DNA of 64,000 nucleotides from Schlesneria sp. Lineage in GTDB: Bacteria; Planctomycetota; Planctomycetia; Planctomycetales; Planctomycetaceae. Made by a program: the position numbers and the translations under genes. This document shows positions 9,599 through 18,845 of the stretch, one piece after another. The stretch is from contig JAQGHU010000106.1 in NCBI GenBank assembly GCA_028291515.1, forward strand, positions 1 to 64,000, given 5' to 3'. The notes beneath the pieces were generated by a model. It ran no database searches, was not told where the DNA came from, and was given only the letters and a program-made list of their open reading frames with translations. Position 1 is the stretch's first letter. Each line of letters begins with the position of its first letter.

Positions 9599-10815
9599 GC
9601 TATCTTGTCTCCTGCATGCGTCTTTCCGATCACGGAATCAATATCGAACGGCATCGGTCGCGGAAAGGCTTTGTTAAGAACGTGCCGATAGATATTTCGC
9701 ACTTCAGTGGCGGTCCGTTCAATGTCGAACATTTTCTTAACTAGCGTTTGGCCATTTTTGGCCATATTCCGTCTTGAGTCCAGATCGCACGTCGCGGATT
9801 GGATCTCACGGGCCAGCAGGTGAGGATTTCGAGCAGGAACTGTCGTTCCTGAAAATCCGTCGACAACTAACTCCGACAAGCCACCGACGCGTCCAGCAAT
9901 CACAGGCACGCCCGTAATCATCGCTTCGTGGACGCCGCCACAGTTTTCCGAAAGTGGGGAGTGAACTACCAGGTCGAAATCCGCCCAACCTCGTCGAACT
10001 TCGTCGTGATTCAAATGTCCCGGCATCACGATCCGATCACCGGCCAACGACTGTGCCAAGCGGCGCAATTGCTGTTCGTACCAGACTTGATTATTCCAGG
10101 CTCCGCCAACCAGAACCCCGACCAACCGCCGGTCATTTTGAATTGCCATCGCGAGTGATTTTATAATGTCTTCATGACACTTCAACCCCACTCGTTGCCC
10201 AAGATAGTATTTCGGAGGGTACATGTGATTCATGTTTCCGACCATGATTGTATCGTCGTTGATTCCAAGGCGATTTCTCAAAACTCCTGTCCGCTGAGTG
10301 GAGAAAGATTCGCACTCGGTACCGTAGTAGCTGATGAACAACTTCTGGGGATCCACTCCGCTCTTCTCGTAGAGGGAAGAAATGTATCGACTTGATGCAA
10401 TCCAGTAGTCGTTGTGCCAGGCGGAGTTAATTTCAACGTTGCGGTATAACCAATGTTCAAGGTGAAGCGGCCCTGGAACCTGAAAGATCCTTGGGACGGG
10501 ATGATGCTTGCCTAGAGCCCGACGCAGCAGCATGGTCGTGCCCACGAAATGACTATGGATCAGGTCTGGTTTGACCAGCGCCACTAGCTTGCGCGCCTCG
10601 TCGCAAACGCGACGGTATTTCCATGGCGACTTAACCGGAAGATCGAGAGCCGCGACATGGATCTTGGCTCCGGTGCGATTCCAGGCATCGATCTGGCGTC
10701 CCGTCGATCGTGGCACCGCAACATGGACTTCAACACCAAGTTGGACAAGCTGCGCGGCCTGCAGTACAGCCCAATGGGCTCCGTCAGTTGTCTTGACGAC
10801 CTGTAGTATCCTCAT
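9592..10815 (-). CDS. GT4 family glycosyltransferase
   Basis: Cytoplasmic glycosyltransferase of about 407 residues with the GT-B architecture. The N terminus MRILQVVKTTDGAHW fits the start of the acceptor domain. The C-terminal donor domain has SENCGGVHEAMITGVPVIAG, where the two glutamates are spaced one residue closer than in the usual E-x7-E motif. The start at 10815 is preferred over one 24 bases upstream because it gives an ATGA overlap with the preceding glycosyltransferase stop at 10812. The linkage formed is unknown. Confidence 0.87.
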   Translation of the reverse strand: MRILQVVKTTDGAHWAVLQAAQLVQLGVEVHVAVPRSTGRQIDAWNRTGAKIHVAALDLPVKSPWKYRRVCDEARKLVALVKPDLIHSHFVGTTMLLRRALGKHHPVPRIFQVPGPLHLEHWLYRNVEINSAWHNDYWIASSRYISSLYEKSGVDPQKLFISYYGTECESFSTQRTGVLRNRLGINDDTIMVGNMNHMYPPKYYLGQRVGLKCHEDIIKSLAMAIQNDRRLVGVLVGGAWNNQVWYEQQLRRLAQSLAGDRIVMPGHLNHDEVRRGWADFDLVVHSPLSENCGGVHEAMITGVPVIAGRVGGLSELVVDGFSGTTVPARNPHLLAREIQSATCDLDSRRNMAKNGQTLVKKMFDIERTATEVRNIYRHVLNKAFPRPMPFDIDSVIGKTHAGDKIAC

Positions 10816-12068
10816 GCAGCCCTCCGGCTTGTCTGCCATTCCGTCGTCAAACGACGGACAGCTTCGAAGAATTCGACGCGCCTTTGCTGCAACACATCCT
10901 CGCGAAAATCTTGTGCGCGAAGGTAGTTACGACTGCGCATTTCTTCTTGGCGTTTTGGGCACGCAATCACTTCTTGAATCTTTTGCGCCAATGCATGTAC
11001 ATCACCTGCTGGAACCAAATCTGCGTCGGGCAATAATTCGGGGATGCCACCAACATTTGAAGCGATGCATGGAAGGCTTCTAGCCATGGCTTCGATCAAT
11101 GCACGAGGCAGCCCCTCTGTTCGAGAAGGCAAGACAAATAAATCTGCGCGATCAAGTTCGTCTCGTATCGCCCGGCCAGCCGGCAACTGCCCGCGGAAGA
11201 CGACGCAATCGCGAATCCCCAGGCTTTCAGCTTGGGACTCTAACTGCGCCCTGAACTTCCCATCGCCAATGAGCACGAGCCGGAGTGGCACTCCATTGCC
11301 AATACACTCAGCGCAGGCAGCGAGCAGGATATCCGGTCCTTTGTATAACTGCGCCAGGCTGCCGACAAATACCAACCTCAAGCAGCCCGATTGCCGAGGA
11401 ATCACCTGCATCGGCGTATACGAGTCTAACGAGAGTCGTACGTCTGACACCGCGAAAGACTTTCGAACGCTTCGCAAGGCCTCTACTTTGAGATTTATCG
11501 ACGAGGCACTAATCGAAAGAGTACTACCCCTCACGGGATAGCGCGATTGCAGAGCCCGCTCCGTCACATACGACGCGGCGCAGGCATTTGCGCATTGCTT
11601 GCGCAACTCATGCCAAAAATACCACCGCAACATCGGTCGTAGTGGGTGCGAGATCGATCCTGGAGCAAAGACGTCCCAAGGATCACCAACGACCTCTACG
11701 CCAAACGGTTGACCGGAATTCCGCAATGCTGGATATAAACAGTTCGCTAACTGCGAACCAACCCGCAGGATAATCGCATTGCGCGGTTCCACCGCATCTC
11801 TGACCGCCTGCTTTACCCGATTCCGCTGCCGAAGATACTGCCAAGGACCAAGATAGTAAGGTACTTCGGTAAAGTTGACACGATCACCGTCGGCCCTCAC
11901 ATAGTCGGCCGGTGCCTGAGGTACGTCCCGTATTCGAGCAAGCACTTGAACGGAATCAAAGACGTCAAGGTACCGCAACCAAAAAGAGTGGTCGTAGGCA
12001 ACCTGCGTCCAAATGGCCCCATCTGGGCTACGATCGAAACGATGCTCGACACACACCAATACTTTCAC
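10812..12068 (-). CDS. GT4 family glycosyltransferase
   Basis: GT-B glycosyltransferase (about 418 residues) with a clear donor-site signature PSRTEGLPRALIEAMARSLP, in which the two glutamates have the normal seven-residue spacing. An ATG at 12098 would add ten residues, but the GTG at 12068 overlaps the stop of the upstream membrane-protein gene in a GTGA arrangement and starts right at the first beta strand VKVLVCVEH. GTG is therefore taken as the start. It belongs to the same tightly packed set as its neighbours. The protein ends in SRRAA. Confidence 0.86.
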   Translation of the reverse strand: MKVLVCVEHRFDRSPDGAIWTQVAYDHSFWLRYLDVFDSVQVLARIRDVPQAPADYVRADGDRVNFTEVPYYLGPWQYLRQRNRVKQAVRDAVEPRNAIILRVGSQLANCLYPALRNSGQPFGVEVVGDPWDVFAPGSISHPLRPMLRWYFWHELRKQCANACAASYVTERALQSRYPVRGSTLSISASSINLKVEALRSVRKSFAVSDVRLSLDSYTPMQVIPRQSGCLRLVFVGSLAQLYKGPDILLAACAECIGNGVPLRLVLIGDGKFRAQLESQAESLGIRDCVVFRGQLPAGRAIRDELDRADLFVLPSRTEGLPRALIEAMARSLPCIASNVGGIPELLPDADLVPAGDVHALAQKIQEVIACPKRQEEMRSRNYLRAQDFREDVLQQRRVEFFEAVRRLTTEWQTSRRAA

Positions 12069-13384
12069 GCAACGTTTCTCCTCATAAGCGGCAAACAATT
12101 CTGTTGCGTCATGACGCCTCGAACGGGAAGGTGACGTTTCCCGCTAGCTCGCGGCCGACAATAATACACGGCGGCCAACCAGAGCAGGAACAACGGCATA
12201 AAAGCGGATAAATGCAGCACCATAAACAGGCAGCCCACTAATACCGTCAACGCACCCAGTAATGCAGAATTGCAACCGTCACCGAGTCGACACAACAAAC
12301 TCAAAAACATTGGCGCACAGATAGTCCCGAGCCATCCAATATTGACGAGCAATTCATCGAGCAAGCTGGTCGTCATGCCCCAGCCAATATCCTCATATTC
12401 GGCTCGTTCCAACATCGTTGCAGTCGCATAGATCGCATAAGGCCAAGGCTTTCCGGGCCACATTTTCCGAGGAACCAGAAAAGTCACATAGAACAATAAG
12501 GACTGACCTCGGTATTCAAGAACCATGGGAGATTTGTAGATCTCCGCATAAATTGCCTGCTTTATTACGGCGTCTCTGCAGAAATCAACTCTGGCACAGT
12601 CATAGTAAAAAGATTGCTCACTCATGCTGAAGCCACGCACTGCGGACTGATAGCTATATGTTGCCACGATCATAAATGTTGCCGCGACACTCATTCCGAG
12701 CCACATCCGAGCACCTCGCAGAACGCCTCGTTTCCAGAGGCCATAGAGGCACCCGAGTAGGATCACTGCGATAATGCTCCGCTTTCCGTGAAGCCACGAG
12801 ACTTGAATTGCGGACGCGAACATTGTCGTAACGTCGCCCAAAGAGATTGTGCGAATTGAGATGAGCATGGTAATCATCATCAGAACGGCGAGCATGCAGA
12901 GAATGCTCTTAAATGAATCAAAGTCCATTTCTGCGGGTGTCGGCACTACAGTTAAAGTAGCGGCGTAGGTTAGATAGAGTGACGGATTCGGCGCGACGAA
13001 TAATGACAGGAGCGGACTCCAGAAGATGAGGTAGCAAGCAACGCGGGTCGATGATTTCAGATCGTACAAGCGAGGTTGCTTCTTATTGCCGGTGGGCCTT
13101 TTTCGAGGCTGAAAATAGAGGCAGATGGGTGGCACTGCAGCCATCCAGATGCAATAGATTAGGCATGTTGGCTCGTCGCCGGAAACGCGATGATAATTTG
13201 GCTGATCCCCGTATTGCGGTTGTCCAATCACCAGATCCATGCCAAGGGGAAGGCCACAAAATAAAAAGAAGACGAGCAATACAAAGTGTATCGATCGCTC
13301 GTCTCCGCTCGCGAGACGATGAATCGAATAGCCGGCGCAAAGCGTCAACCAGGCGAATGTGGCAATAGTAATGAATTGAAGCAT
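12065..13384 (-). CDS. Wzy-like polysaccharide polymerase (membrane protein)
   Basis: Polytopic inner-membrane protein of about 439 residues with ten or more hydrophobic segments and no soluble domain. It lacks a strong family motif, but its position between glycosyltransferase genes in a cluster with a flippase fits an oligosaccharide repeat-unit polymerase (Wzy). The ATG at 13384 is preferred over one 48 bases upstream, because it begins directly with a hydrophobic helix (MLQFITIATF) and has an AAGGAA ribosome site about seven bases before it. Base composition is somewhat more AT-rich than in the housekeeping genes, consistent with horizontal exchange. Assignment rests on topology and context. 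Confidence 0.7.
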   Translation of the reverse strand: MLQFITIATFAWLTLCAGYSIHRLASGDERSIHFVLLVFFLFCGLPLGMDLVIGQPQYGDQPNYHRVSGDEPTCLIYCIWMAAVPPICLYFQPRKRPTGNKKQPRLYDLKSSTRVACYLIFWSPLLSLFVAPNPSLYLTYAATLTVVPTPAEMDFDSFKSILCMLAVLMMITMLISIRTISLGDVTTMFASAIQVSWLHGKRSIIAVILLGCLYGLWKRGVLRGARMWLGMSVAATFMIVATYSYQSAVRGFSMSEQSFYYDCARVDFCRDAVIKQAIYAEIYKSPMVLEYRGQSLLFYVTFLVPRKMWPGKPWPYAIYATATMLERAEYEDIGWGMTTSLLDELLVNIGWLGTICAPMFLSLLCRLGDGCNSALLGALTVLVGCLFMVLHLSAFMPLFLLWLAAVYYCRPRASGKRHLPVRGVMTQQNCLPLMRRNVA

Positions 13385-13395
13385 CCGACATTCCT

Positions 13396-14562
13396 TTACT
13401 TGGGGGCGGATACCAACGGTTGCCTGTCGCAATAGTGGGCGCGAATCCCTCGTCCGTCGTGGCCCTGCCAGGCGGCATTGTGGGCCTTTACGCAGAGGTC
13501 GATGCCATAAACACTGTTTTCGATCACATTCCGAGCAAGGCTACGATCATGGCATTGATGAATGGCGGCGACCCCTTGAGCTGCCCATAAACTGTTGTCC
13601 GATTGCAGCGAAATCGTCTTGACTGTCGACACTCGAGAAGAAATCTCTCGTATCGGCGGAATGTCGCTACCAATTACTGGCACGCCTGCTGCCGATGCTT
13701 CGAGAACCGCTCCCGGCAATCCTTCCCAACGGGAAGGGAAGTACATCAGATTTGCAGCAAGCAGTAATCGTGGTATGTCTTCGCGGATGCCTGCCCAAAC
13801 AACTCGATTATTCAGCGCCGTCGTACGCATCTGCGACTGCAATTCCGATAGCATTGCGGGCTCAATGCGACCTACAGAGACGAATTGCATGTCGGGTCGG
13901 ATTTTGGCGAGCGAGGCCCAAATCGAGACCAATCGCTCATGATTTTTGGGAGGGTCCATTCGACCTACGTGAATGACCAGTGGGCATTCTGTCGGCAATC
14001 CGAATTCTTGGCGGACTCCAGCGGGATCCGCCGCGATTCTAAATCGCGTTGTATCCAATCCGTTGTGAATCACCGCACAACGATGGTCAGTTCCCCAATC
14101 GGCTTTCCATCCAAATTCCAAAGACGAACTGCCATTTCCGAGAATGAGCGTCGCCCAACGGTCAATCCAATGCCTCATCAGGCGTTCTTGTAATCGACGT
14201 CGCAGCGTCGCTGAATTTCCGGAATGGCAACTACGGAAGTGTGCAATGCGTATCGGCACTCCCACCTTGGCAGCACACCGCAGGATGTATCCCGAGAAAT
14301 GGTGCACATGGGAGTGGACGACATCGATTTGACGCTCACGCAACAGCCGTGCGAATCGCCAGGGGAACCCTAAATCTAAAGCACAGTAATGCACCTCGCC
14401 GCCAAGACTTCGTACTTCGTCGTCAAGATCTCCGGGCAGTCCCGACAGCGCAACAAACTCCATTTGCGGTTGTCCGGAACCCAAGCGGCGCATTACGTCC
14501 AAGGTTCGTAGCTCGGCACCCCCCCGGTTGAGACGCCCGAATATGTGCAAGACTCTGGTCAT
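13396..14562 (-). CDS. GT4 family glycosyltransferase
   Basis: GT-B glycosyltransferase of about 388 residues. The start MTRVLHIFGRLNRGGAE is the classic GT4 beginning, and the donor site has PSRWEGLPGAVLEASAAGVPVIG with the E-x7-E pair. An open frame continues 330 bases further upstream, but that part looks non-coding, so the ATG at 14562 is used. It is followed after 11 bases by the Wzy-like gene. It probably adds one sugar to the repeat unit at the cytoplasmic face of the membrane. Confidence 0.88.
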   Translation of the reverse strand: MTRVLHIFGRLNRGGAELRTLDVMRRLGSGQPQMEFVALSGLPGDLDDEVRSLGGEVHYCALDLGFPWRFARLLRERQIDVVHSHVHHFSGYILRCAAKVGVPIRIAHFRSCHSGNSATLRRRLQERLMRHWIDRWATLILGNGSSSLEFGWKADWGTDHRCAVIHNGLDTTRFRIAADPAGVRQEFGLPTECPLVIHVGRMDPPKNHERLVSIWASLAKIRPDMQFVSVGRIEPAMLSELQSQMRTTALNNRVVWAGIREDIPRLLLAANLMYFPSRWEGLPGAVLEASAAGVPVIGSDIPPIREISSRVSTVKTISLQSDNSLWAAQGVAAIHQCHDRSLARNVIENSVYGIDLCVKAHNAAWQGHDGRGIRAHYCDRQPLVSAPK

Positions 14563-14669
14563 AGTTACTTCTGAGCTTTTAGTGCATCGTCGGCAGGTTG
14601 ATTGTAAATCGGCATCGCAGATATTGGGCTCACATTTGAACTGGTTCTCTCTCACATCCAACGGACCGA

Positions 14670-16631
14670 TCACGCGGCATTTCGACCTGGAACCTGGACC
14701 AATTCCGTCGCCCTTTCCATCCAAGATTGGAACATCAAAACATTCCACAACTGCGGCGCACGGTTGCAACCGCCAACCAAATGTTCCTGCCATATCTTTT
14801 GGATGACCTGCGCATCCAGATACCCAGCGCCCGAAATTGATTTGTGGTCTAGAAGGTGTTCGGCCCATGCCCGAAGCGGGCCTCGCAGCCACTCGGCAAT
14901 GGGTACGGCAAACCCTTTCTTCGGCCGATCAATCAATGACCTGGGTACATGCCGATAAAGAACGTCCCGCATGATCCATTTTGTGACGCCGTTGCGGACG
15001 AGCATCCGATCCGGCAGAGACATCGCGAATTCGATGACTCGGTGATCCAGTAAAGGCGACCGAGACTCCAAACCGACATGCATGGTCGCGCGATCGACTT
15101 TGACCAAAATGTCATCGGGTAGGTAGGCGACCGTGTCCGTCAACATCATTCGCCGAAGCAGGCTCCCGGCTCTCGACACGGGTTCTGAGGCTGGATGGGA
15201 ACCTTGGCGCGAAAGGCCGAGCACGACGGACTCGGGATCATTCCACGACGAGATCATCGCTCGATAAGCCCCATCGAATGACTTCGCGGCGAGAAAGCGA
15301 CTGGCCCAGTTTGCCTTGTTGGCCAACGAACCCGATTTCGCGGATCGAATCGCAGAAAGTGAAGCGATCTGTCTTCCAATCGGGATTCGCAGCGACGATG
15401 GGATCATTGAAGTCGCACGCCACACTCGCTGCATCAGTTGGTAACGCTCATACCCTCCGAAAATCTCGTCACCGCCATCACCAGACAGCGAAACAGTGAC
15501 ATGGGATCGTGCCAGTTTTGATACGAGTAAGGTCGGAATCTGCGATGAATCAGCGAACGGTTCATCGTAGACATCGGGGAGTGACGGAATGACAGCAAGG
15601 GCATCGGCAGCGGTCACATACAATTCCGTGTGGTCGGTCCTTAGATGTCCGGCAACAGCTTTGGCAAAGTGGGCCTCGTTATATTTGCTTTCATGAAAGC
15701 CAATACTAAAAGTTTTGACTGGACGCGAGGACTCGGCCTGCATTAGCGCTACCACTAGAGAGGAATCAATCCCCCCAGATAGAAATGCGCCCAGTGGCAC
15801 GTCTGCAACAGATTGCTCGCGAACCGTTCGCCGGAGGATATTTTCGAGTGAGGCAGCAGCGTCTGCGTCTGTCCCCAAAAAGGGAGACATGGTCGACTGC
15901 TGATAGGCGTCCTCTACCGACCAGAACTTCGTCAACTCTGGGACGCGACCTGCAAGTACATGGTCAGCAGAAAACGAGATCATCGCTCCTGGCTGCAGCT
16001 TCCAGATATTTTTGTAGATTGTTTGCGGCACGGGGACATACCCGAATCGCATAAATGCGCCGAGCGCGTCTCTATCGATGTTGGGAACAAACGCCGGATG
16101 AGATGTCAGAGCGCTCAGTTCGGACCCAAACAGCAACGTCTTTTTCGAGATCCCAAAGTAGAGAGGTTTTTCGCCAAATCGATCTCGTGCTAAATGAAGT
16201 CGTCGCGACCGCTGATCCCAAACAGCCACGGCGAACATTCCGACGCATCGACGCAAAGTCTCGACGATTCCCCACTCTTCGAAGCCCGCCGCCAGGATTT
16301 CCGTATCGGAATGACCACGGAGTGACAACTGACGGTTTCGCGATCTAAGATCCTTTAAGACATCTTTGTGATTGTAGATCTCGCCATTGAAGACAATAAC
16401 GAAATTGCCCGTTGGCGAAGCCATCGGCTGATGGCCTGCATCGGTAAGATCCAGGATGGCCAATCGCCGAAAGGAAAGCGCCACACCATGCGCCGCATCA
16501 GACCAGACTCCCGCATCGTCTGGCCCACGATGGGAAATTCGGTCTGCCATGCGATCAGCGGCACGGGCCAGTTCCGCCCCTCCTATATCGCGATCGCTTT
16601 CCCCCATCATAAACCCAGCGAAGCCGCACAT
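14670..16631 (-). CDS. asnB: Asparagine synthase-like glutamine amidotransferase
   Basis: Protein of 653 residues. The N-terminal glutamine amidotransferase domain requires Cys2, so the start is set at 16631 (MCGFAGFMMG) rather than four codons earlier. The C-terminal synthase domain has the PP-loop LSGGIDSSLV near residue 285 and SGDGGDEIFGGYERY, both needed for the adenylate chemistry. AsnB-like enzymes occur often in polysaccharide clusters, where they are thought to amidate sugar acids or other carboxyl groups rather than make free asparagine. The location between an acetyltransferase and glycosyltransferases supports that view. The protein ends in GRNAA. Confidence 0.92.
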   Translation of the reverse strand: MCGFAGFMMGESDRDIGGAELARAADRMADRISHRGPDDAGVWSDAAHGVALSFRRLAILDLTDAGHQPMASPTGNFVIVFNGEIYNHKDVLKDLRSRNRQLSLRGHSDTEILAAGFEEWGIVETLRRCVGMFAVAVWDQRSRRLHLARDRFGEKPLYFGISKKTLLFGSELSALTSHPAFVPNIDRDALGAFMRFGYVPVPQTIYKNIWKLQPGAMISFSADHVLAGRVPELTKFWSVEDAYQQSTMSPFLGTDADAAASLENILRRTVREQSVADVPLGAFLSGGIDSSLVVALMQAESSRPVKTFSIGFHESKYNEAHFAKAVAGHLRTDHTELYVTAADALAVIPSLPDVYDEPFADSSQIPTLLVSKLARSHVTVSLSGDGGDEIFGGYERYQLMQRVWRATSMIPSSLRIPIGRQIASLSAIRSAKSGSLANKANWASRFLAAKSFDGAYRAMISSWNDPESVVLGLSRQGSHPASEPVSRAGSLLRRMMLTDTVAYLPDDILVKVDRATMHVGLESRSPLLDHRVIEFAMSLPDRMLVRNGVTKWIMRDVLYRHVPRSLIDRPKKGFAVPIAEWLRGPLRAWAEHLLDHKSISGAGYLDAQVIQKIWQEHLVGGCNRAPQLWNVLMFQSWMERATELVQVPGRNAA

Positions 16632-16677
16632 AATCGTTAACACTTTCTAGACGGGCACCTCGAAACGGCTGGTCGGA

Positions 16678-17214
16678 CTACCCAACATGTCGAAATCGCT
16701 CGGTAAGAACCCGGCGCTTGTCCGTCGGAAGCAAATCCCCTGTCTGGATGCTCTTGCCGAGTGTCTTCCGAAGATACTCGTCATATGTGCTAATGATGCG
16801 TGCCGGCACACCGACGACGACGCTTCCGGATGGAATATCGCGAGTCACAACTGATCCTGCTCCGACAATGCAACGGTCCCCGATAGACACCCCTGGGAGA
16901 ATTAGAGTCCGCATTCCTATGAAGACATCGTTGCCAACTCGTATTGGCGCGACGATATCCAATTTTGGATACTCACCCCTAAAAGGTGTCACCGCGCCGT
17001 CATGAGTAATGAATCGAACACCATCGGTAATGCAGACGTTTGACCCAATCGTGACCAGGTAAGGCTCACTTCCAAACATTCCCGTATCTTGACTCAGCAC
17101 CCAGCATCCATCACCGATTGTCACTCCCAAAGAACGAGCATACTTCACCGGGTTTCGTCGGATTTGAAGCATTCGCCAAGCACACGCTACCATTCGAACA
17201 GTTAAGGCGATCAC
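16678..17214 (-). CDS. Hexapeptide-repeat acyltransferase
   Basis: Small acetyltransferase (178 residues) of the left-handed beta-helix family. The repeats are evident in VRVGNDVFIGMRTLILPGV and continue through IGDRCIVGAGSVVTRDIPSG, finishing with the usual VVGVPARII. It most likely O-acetylates a sugar of the glycan using acetyl-CoA. Its start overlaps the flippase stop by four bases (17211-17214), which supports co-transcription. The acceptor is unknown; serine-acetyltransferase-like and WbbJ/maltose-type relatives look the same at this level. Confidence 0.87.
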   Translation of the reverse strand: MIALTVRMVACAWRMLQIRRNPVKYARSLGVTIGDGCWVLSQDTGMFGSEPYLVTIGSNVCITDGVRFITHDGAVTPFRGEYPKLDIVAPIRVGNDVFIGMRTLILPGVSIGDRCIVGAGSVVTRDIPSGSVVVGVPARIISTYDEYLRKTLGKSIQTGDLLPTDKRRVLTERFRHVG

Positions 17215-18527
17215 TGATTTGTCCTCAGCTTACTTAAGGTGATTTGCGGAACCGCCATGGTGTACAAGAACCATGTCAGCGCGGCCGTTCCTACCATCGA
17301 AGCTGCTGCTCCGGTGGTTCCAAGCTGAGGAGTCAAAAGCAACAGTAATACGGCAGACGCGCAAACAGTGACTAACTGAATACGTGACTTCGTGACGTGC
17401 AGATTCGATGCAGAGAGCGCGGTCCCGATGAAGATATGCGCATAGGTGAATGTTGAAGCGAGCAGCAACGTCAGCAAGAGTGGAAGCTGTGCCGATTCGT
17501 CTCTTCCAAAGACAAACTTCAATGCCAGGTTGCCGAAGAATATCGCTCCTATAATTGCAGTCGTTCCAATTGCGACACCCACAAAAACTAAGTTGCTAAC
17601 CAACTTTCGGAAGTGAAGCAGGTCTCCCGCATGCTTAAGGCGCGCCAATCGCGGTGCGGCTGACTGCCCCACGGCGTTGATCAGAACTGATCCTAAACTT
17701 GAGAATGCGGCGATTGTCGAATAAATGCCAAGCGATGCTTCATCTGTGAATATAGAAAGGAAGTAACGAGGGAGATTGGCCTCAATCGCCGCTAGAAAAG
17801 TAGCAGCTCCCAAGGGTAATGCAGTGATGCCAATTTTGCAGATGCTGATTGGTCGCCAACTGAAAAGTGCACTTGCCTGTATGAAATCGAACTCCGATGA
17901 GAGTCTCAGCCAGATTGGCAGATCGAAGGCGACCGTGACAAGGAGCCCCGTGGCAACTAATGCAATTGCGGCAGCATAGAGATCATTGAAATATACGATG
18001 GCGAACACGGAGGCGGTTCCGTTTAGGACACCACGTAAAACCGTCGAGATTCCAATCTGGCGAAAATACTCACGTTGTTGCATTGCGCCCTGGAACACAT
18101 CGCTCATCCCGTCGATGGCTTTGCTGACGGCGACAGCAAGAATAATGGCTGCCACGTCAATCGAATGGAAAAACGAAATCAACAGCAGTACGGCAAGCGC
18201 CACGCCTGTCGAGATTGCGCGAAATGCCGCGTAGTCGGCAAATGTGAATCTCCGTCCTACATCTACCGCTTGCAGATTGCGAAGCTGCATCTGGGCAAGC
18301 AGCATAATCGGAGTCACAACGGCTGACGCAAAGGCGAATCGCCCCACGGTTGCCAGGTCTGTGAAACGAGTTAATGCCAGCAACATTCCAAGTTGCGATG
18401 CCAACTGAACGATGTTACCGCCAAACGTCCATGAAATATTCCCCAGTAGAGATGCAACACGTGGGCGATCGACATGGGGCACCGCTACCGGCATTTGCTC
18501 TTGATCGATGGGGGAACTCGCACGCAT
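17211..18527 (-). CDS. Polysaccharide flippase (Wzx-like)
   Basis: Inner-membrane protein of 438 residues with about twelve hydrophobic segments and no other domain, as in Wzx/RfbX-type flippases of the MOP superfamily. The N-terminal part, LGNISWTFGGNIVQLASQLG, resembles the conserved first helix of these exporters. It is the first gene of the minus-strand polysaccharide cluster and would move the undecaprenyl-linked repeat unit to the periplasm, where the Wzy-like and ligase-like proteins act. No promoter could be singled out upstream. Confidence 0.86.
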   Translation of the reverse strand: MRASSPIDQEQMPVAVPHVDRPRVASLLGNISWTFGGNIVQLASQLGMLLALTRFTDLATVGRFAFASAVVTPIMLLAQMQLRNLQAVDVGRRFTFADYAAFRAISTGVALAVLLLISFFHSIDVAAIILAVAVSKAIDGMSDVFQGAMQQREYFRQIGISTVLRGVLNGTASVFAIVYFNDLYAAAIALVATGLLVTVAFDLPIWLRLSSEFDFIQASALFSWRPISICKIGITALPLGAATFLAAIEANLPRYFLSIFTDEASLGIYSTIAAFSSLGSVLINAVGQSAAPRLARLKHAGDLLHFRKLVSNLVFVGVAIGTTAIIGAIFFGNLALKFVFGRDESAQLPLLLTLLLASTFTYAHIFIGTALSASNLHVTKSRIQLVTVCASAVLLLLLTPQLGTTGAAASMVGTAALTWFLYTMAVPQITLSKLRTNQ

Positions 18528-18845
18528 TCGGACTAGCCCATCACAACAAGGGAGGGGCGAGGCGGGCGCAACTTCGTGAATGGTTCACGGCCGAGCGTTT
18601 TCGCTCTGCCAAGAAAGAGGCGACGCACGGCACTCCTCCCTGAGTGTTTGGCTACATTTGATTCACAGTAACCCGTTTTGCGGATTCCACTTCCAAGTGG
18701 CTTAGCGAAGGTTTAATGAAAACCGGCAGATTCTGCAAGATGATGTTTCTGTCCACTGAAAGAGCAGGAACCGAAGCAGCCACAAAGAAACAAAATAGGC
18801 CGGTTGCCCAAGCAACCGGCCTGTTTTGCGATGTTGTCTGCCGAA
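18528..18845. other. Intergenic region between polysaccharide operon and regulator
   Basis: About 320 bases without a credible gene. It must contain the promoter for the flippase-first operon (minus strand, near 18528-18700) and holds the terminator of the regulator gene at 18797-18822. No clear promoter motif was found. Confidence 0.5.
18797..18822 (-). terminator. Hairpin terminator of the sigma-54-type regulator
   Basis: A perfect 11-base stem (18797-18807 with 18812-18822) around a four-base loop, GC-rich, followed on the minus strand by ATTTTGTTT. It lies 24 bases beyond the regulator stop. The other side also carries GTTTT, so it may work in both directions. Confidence 0.85.
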
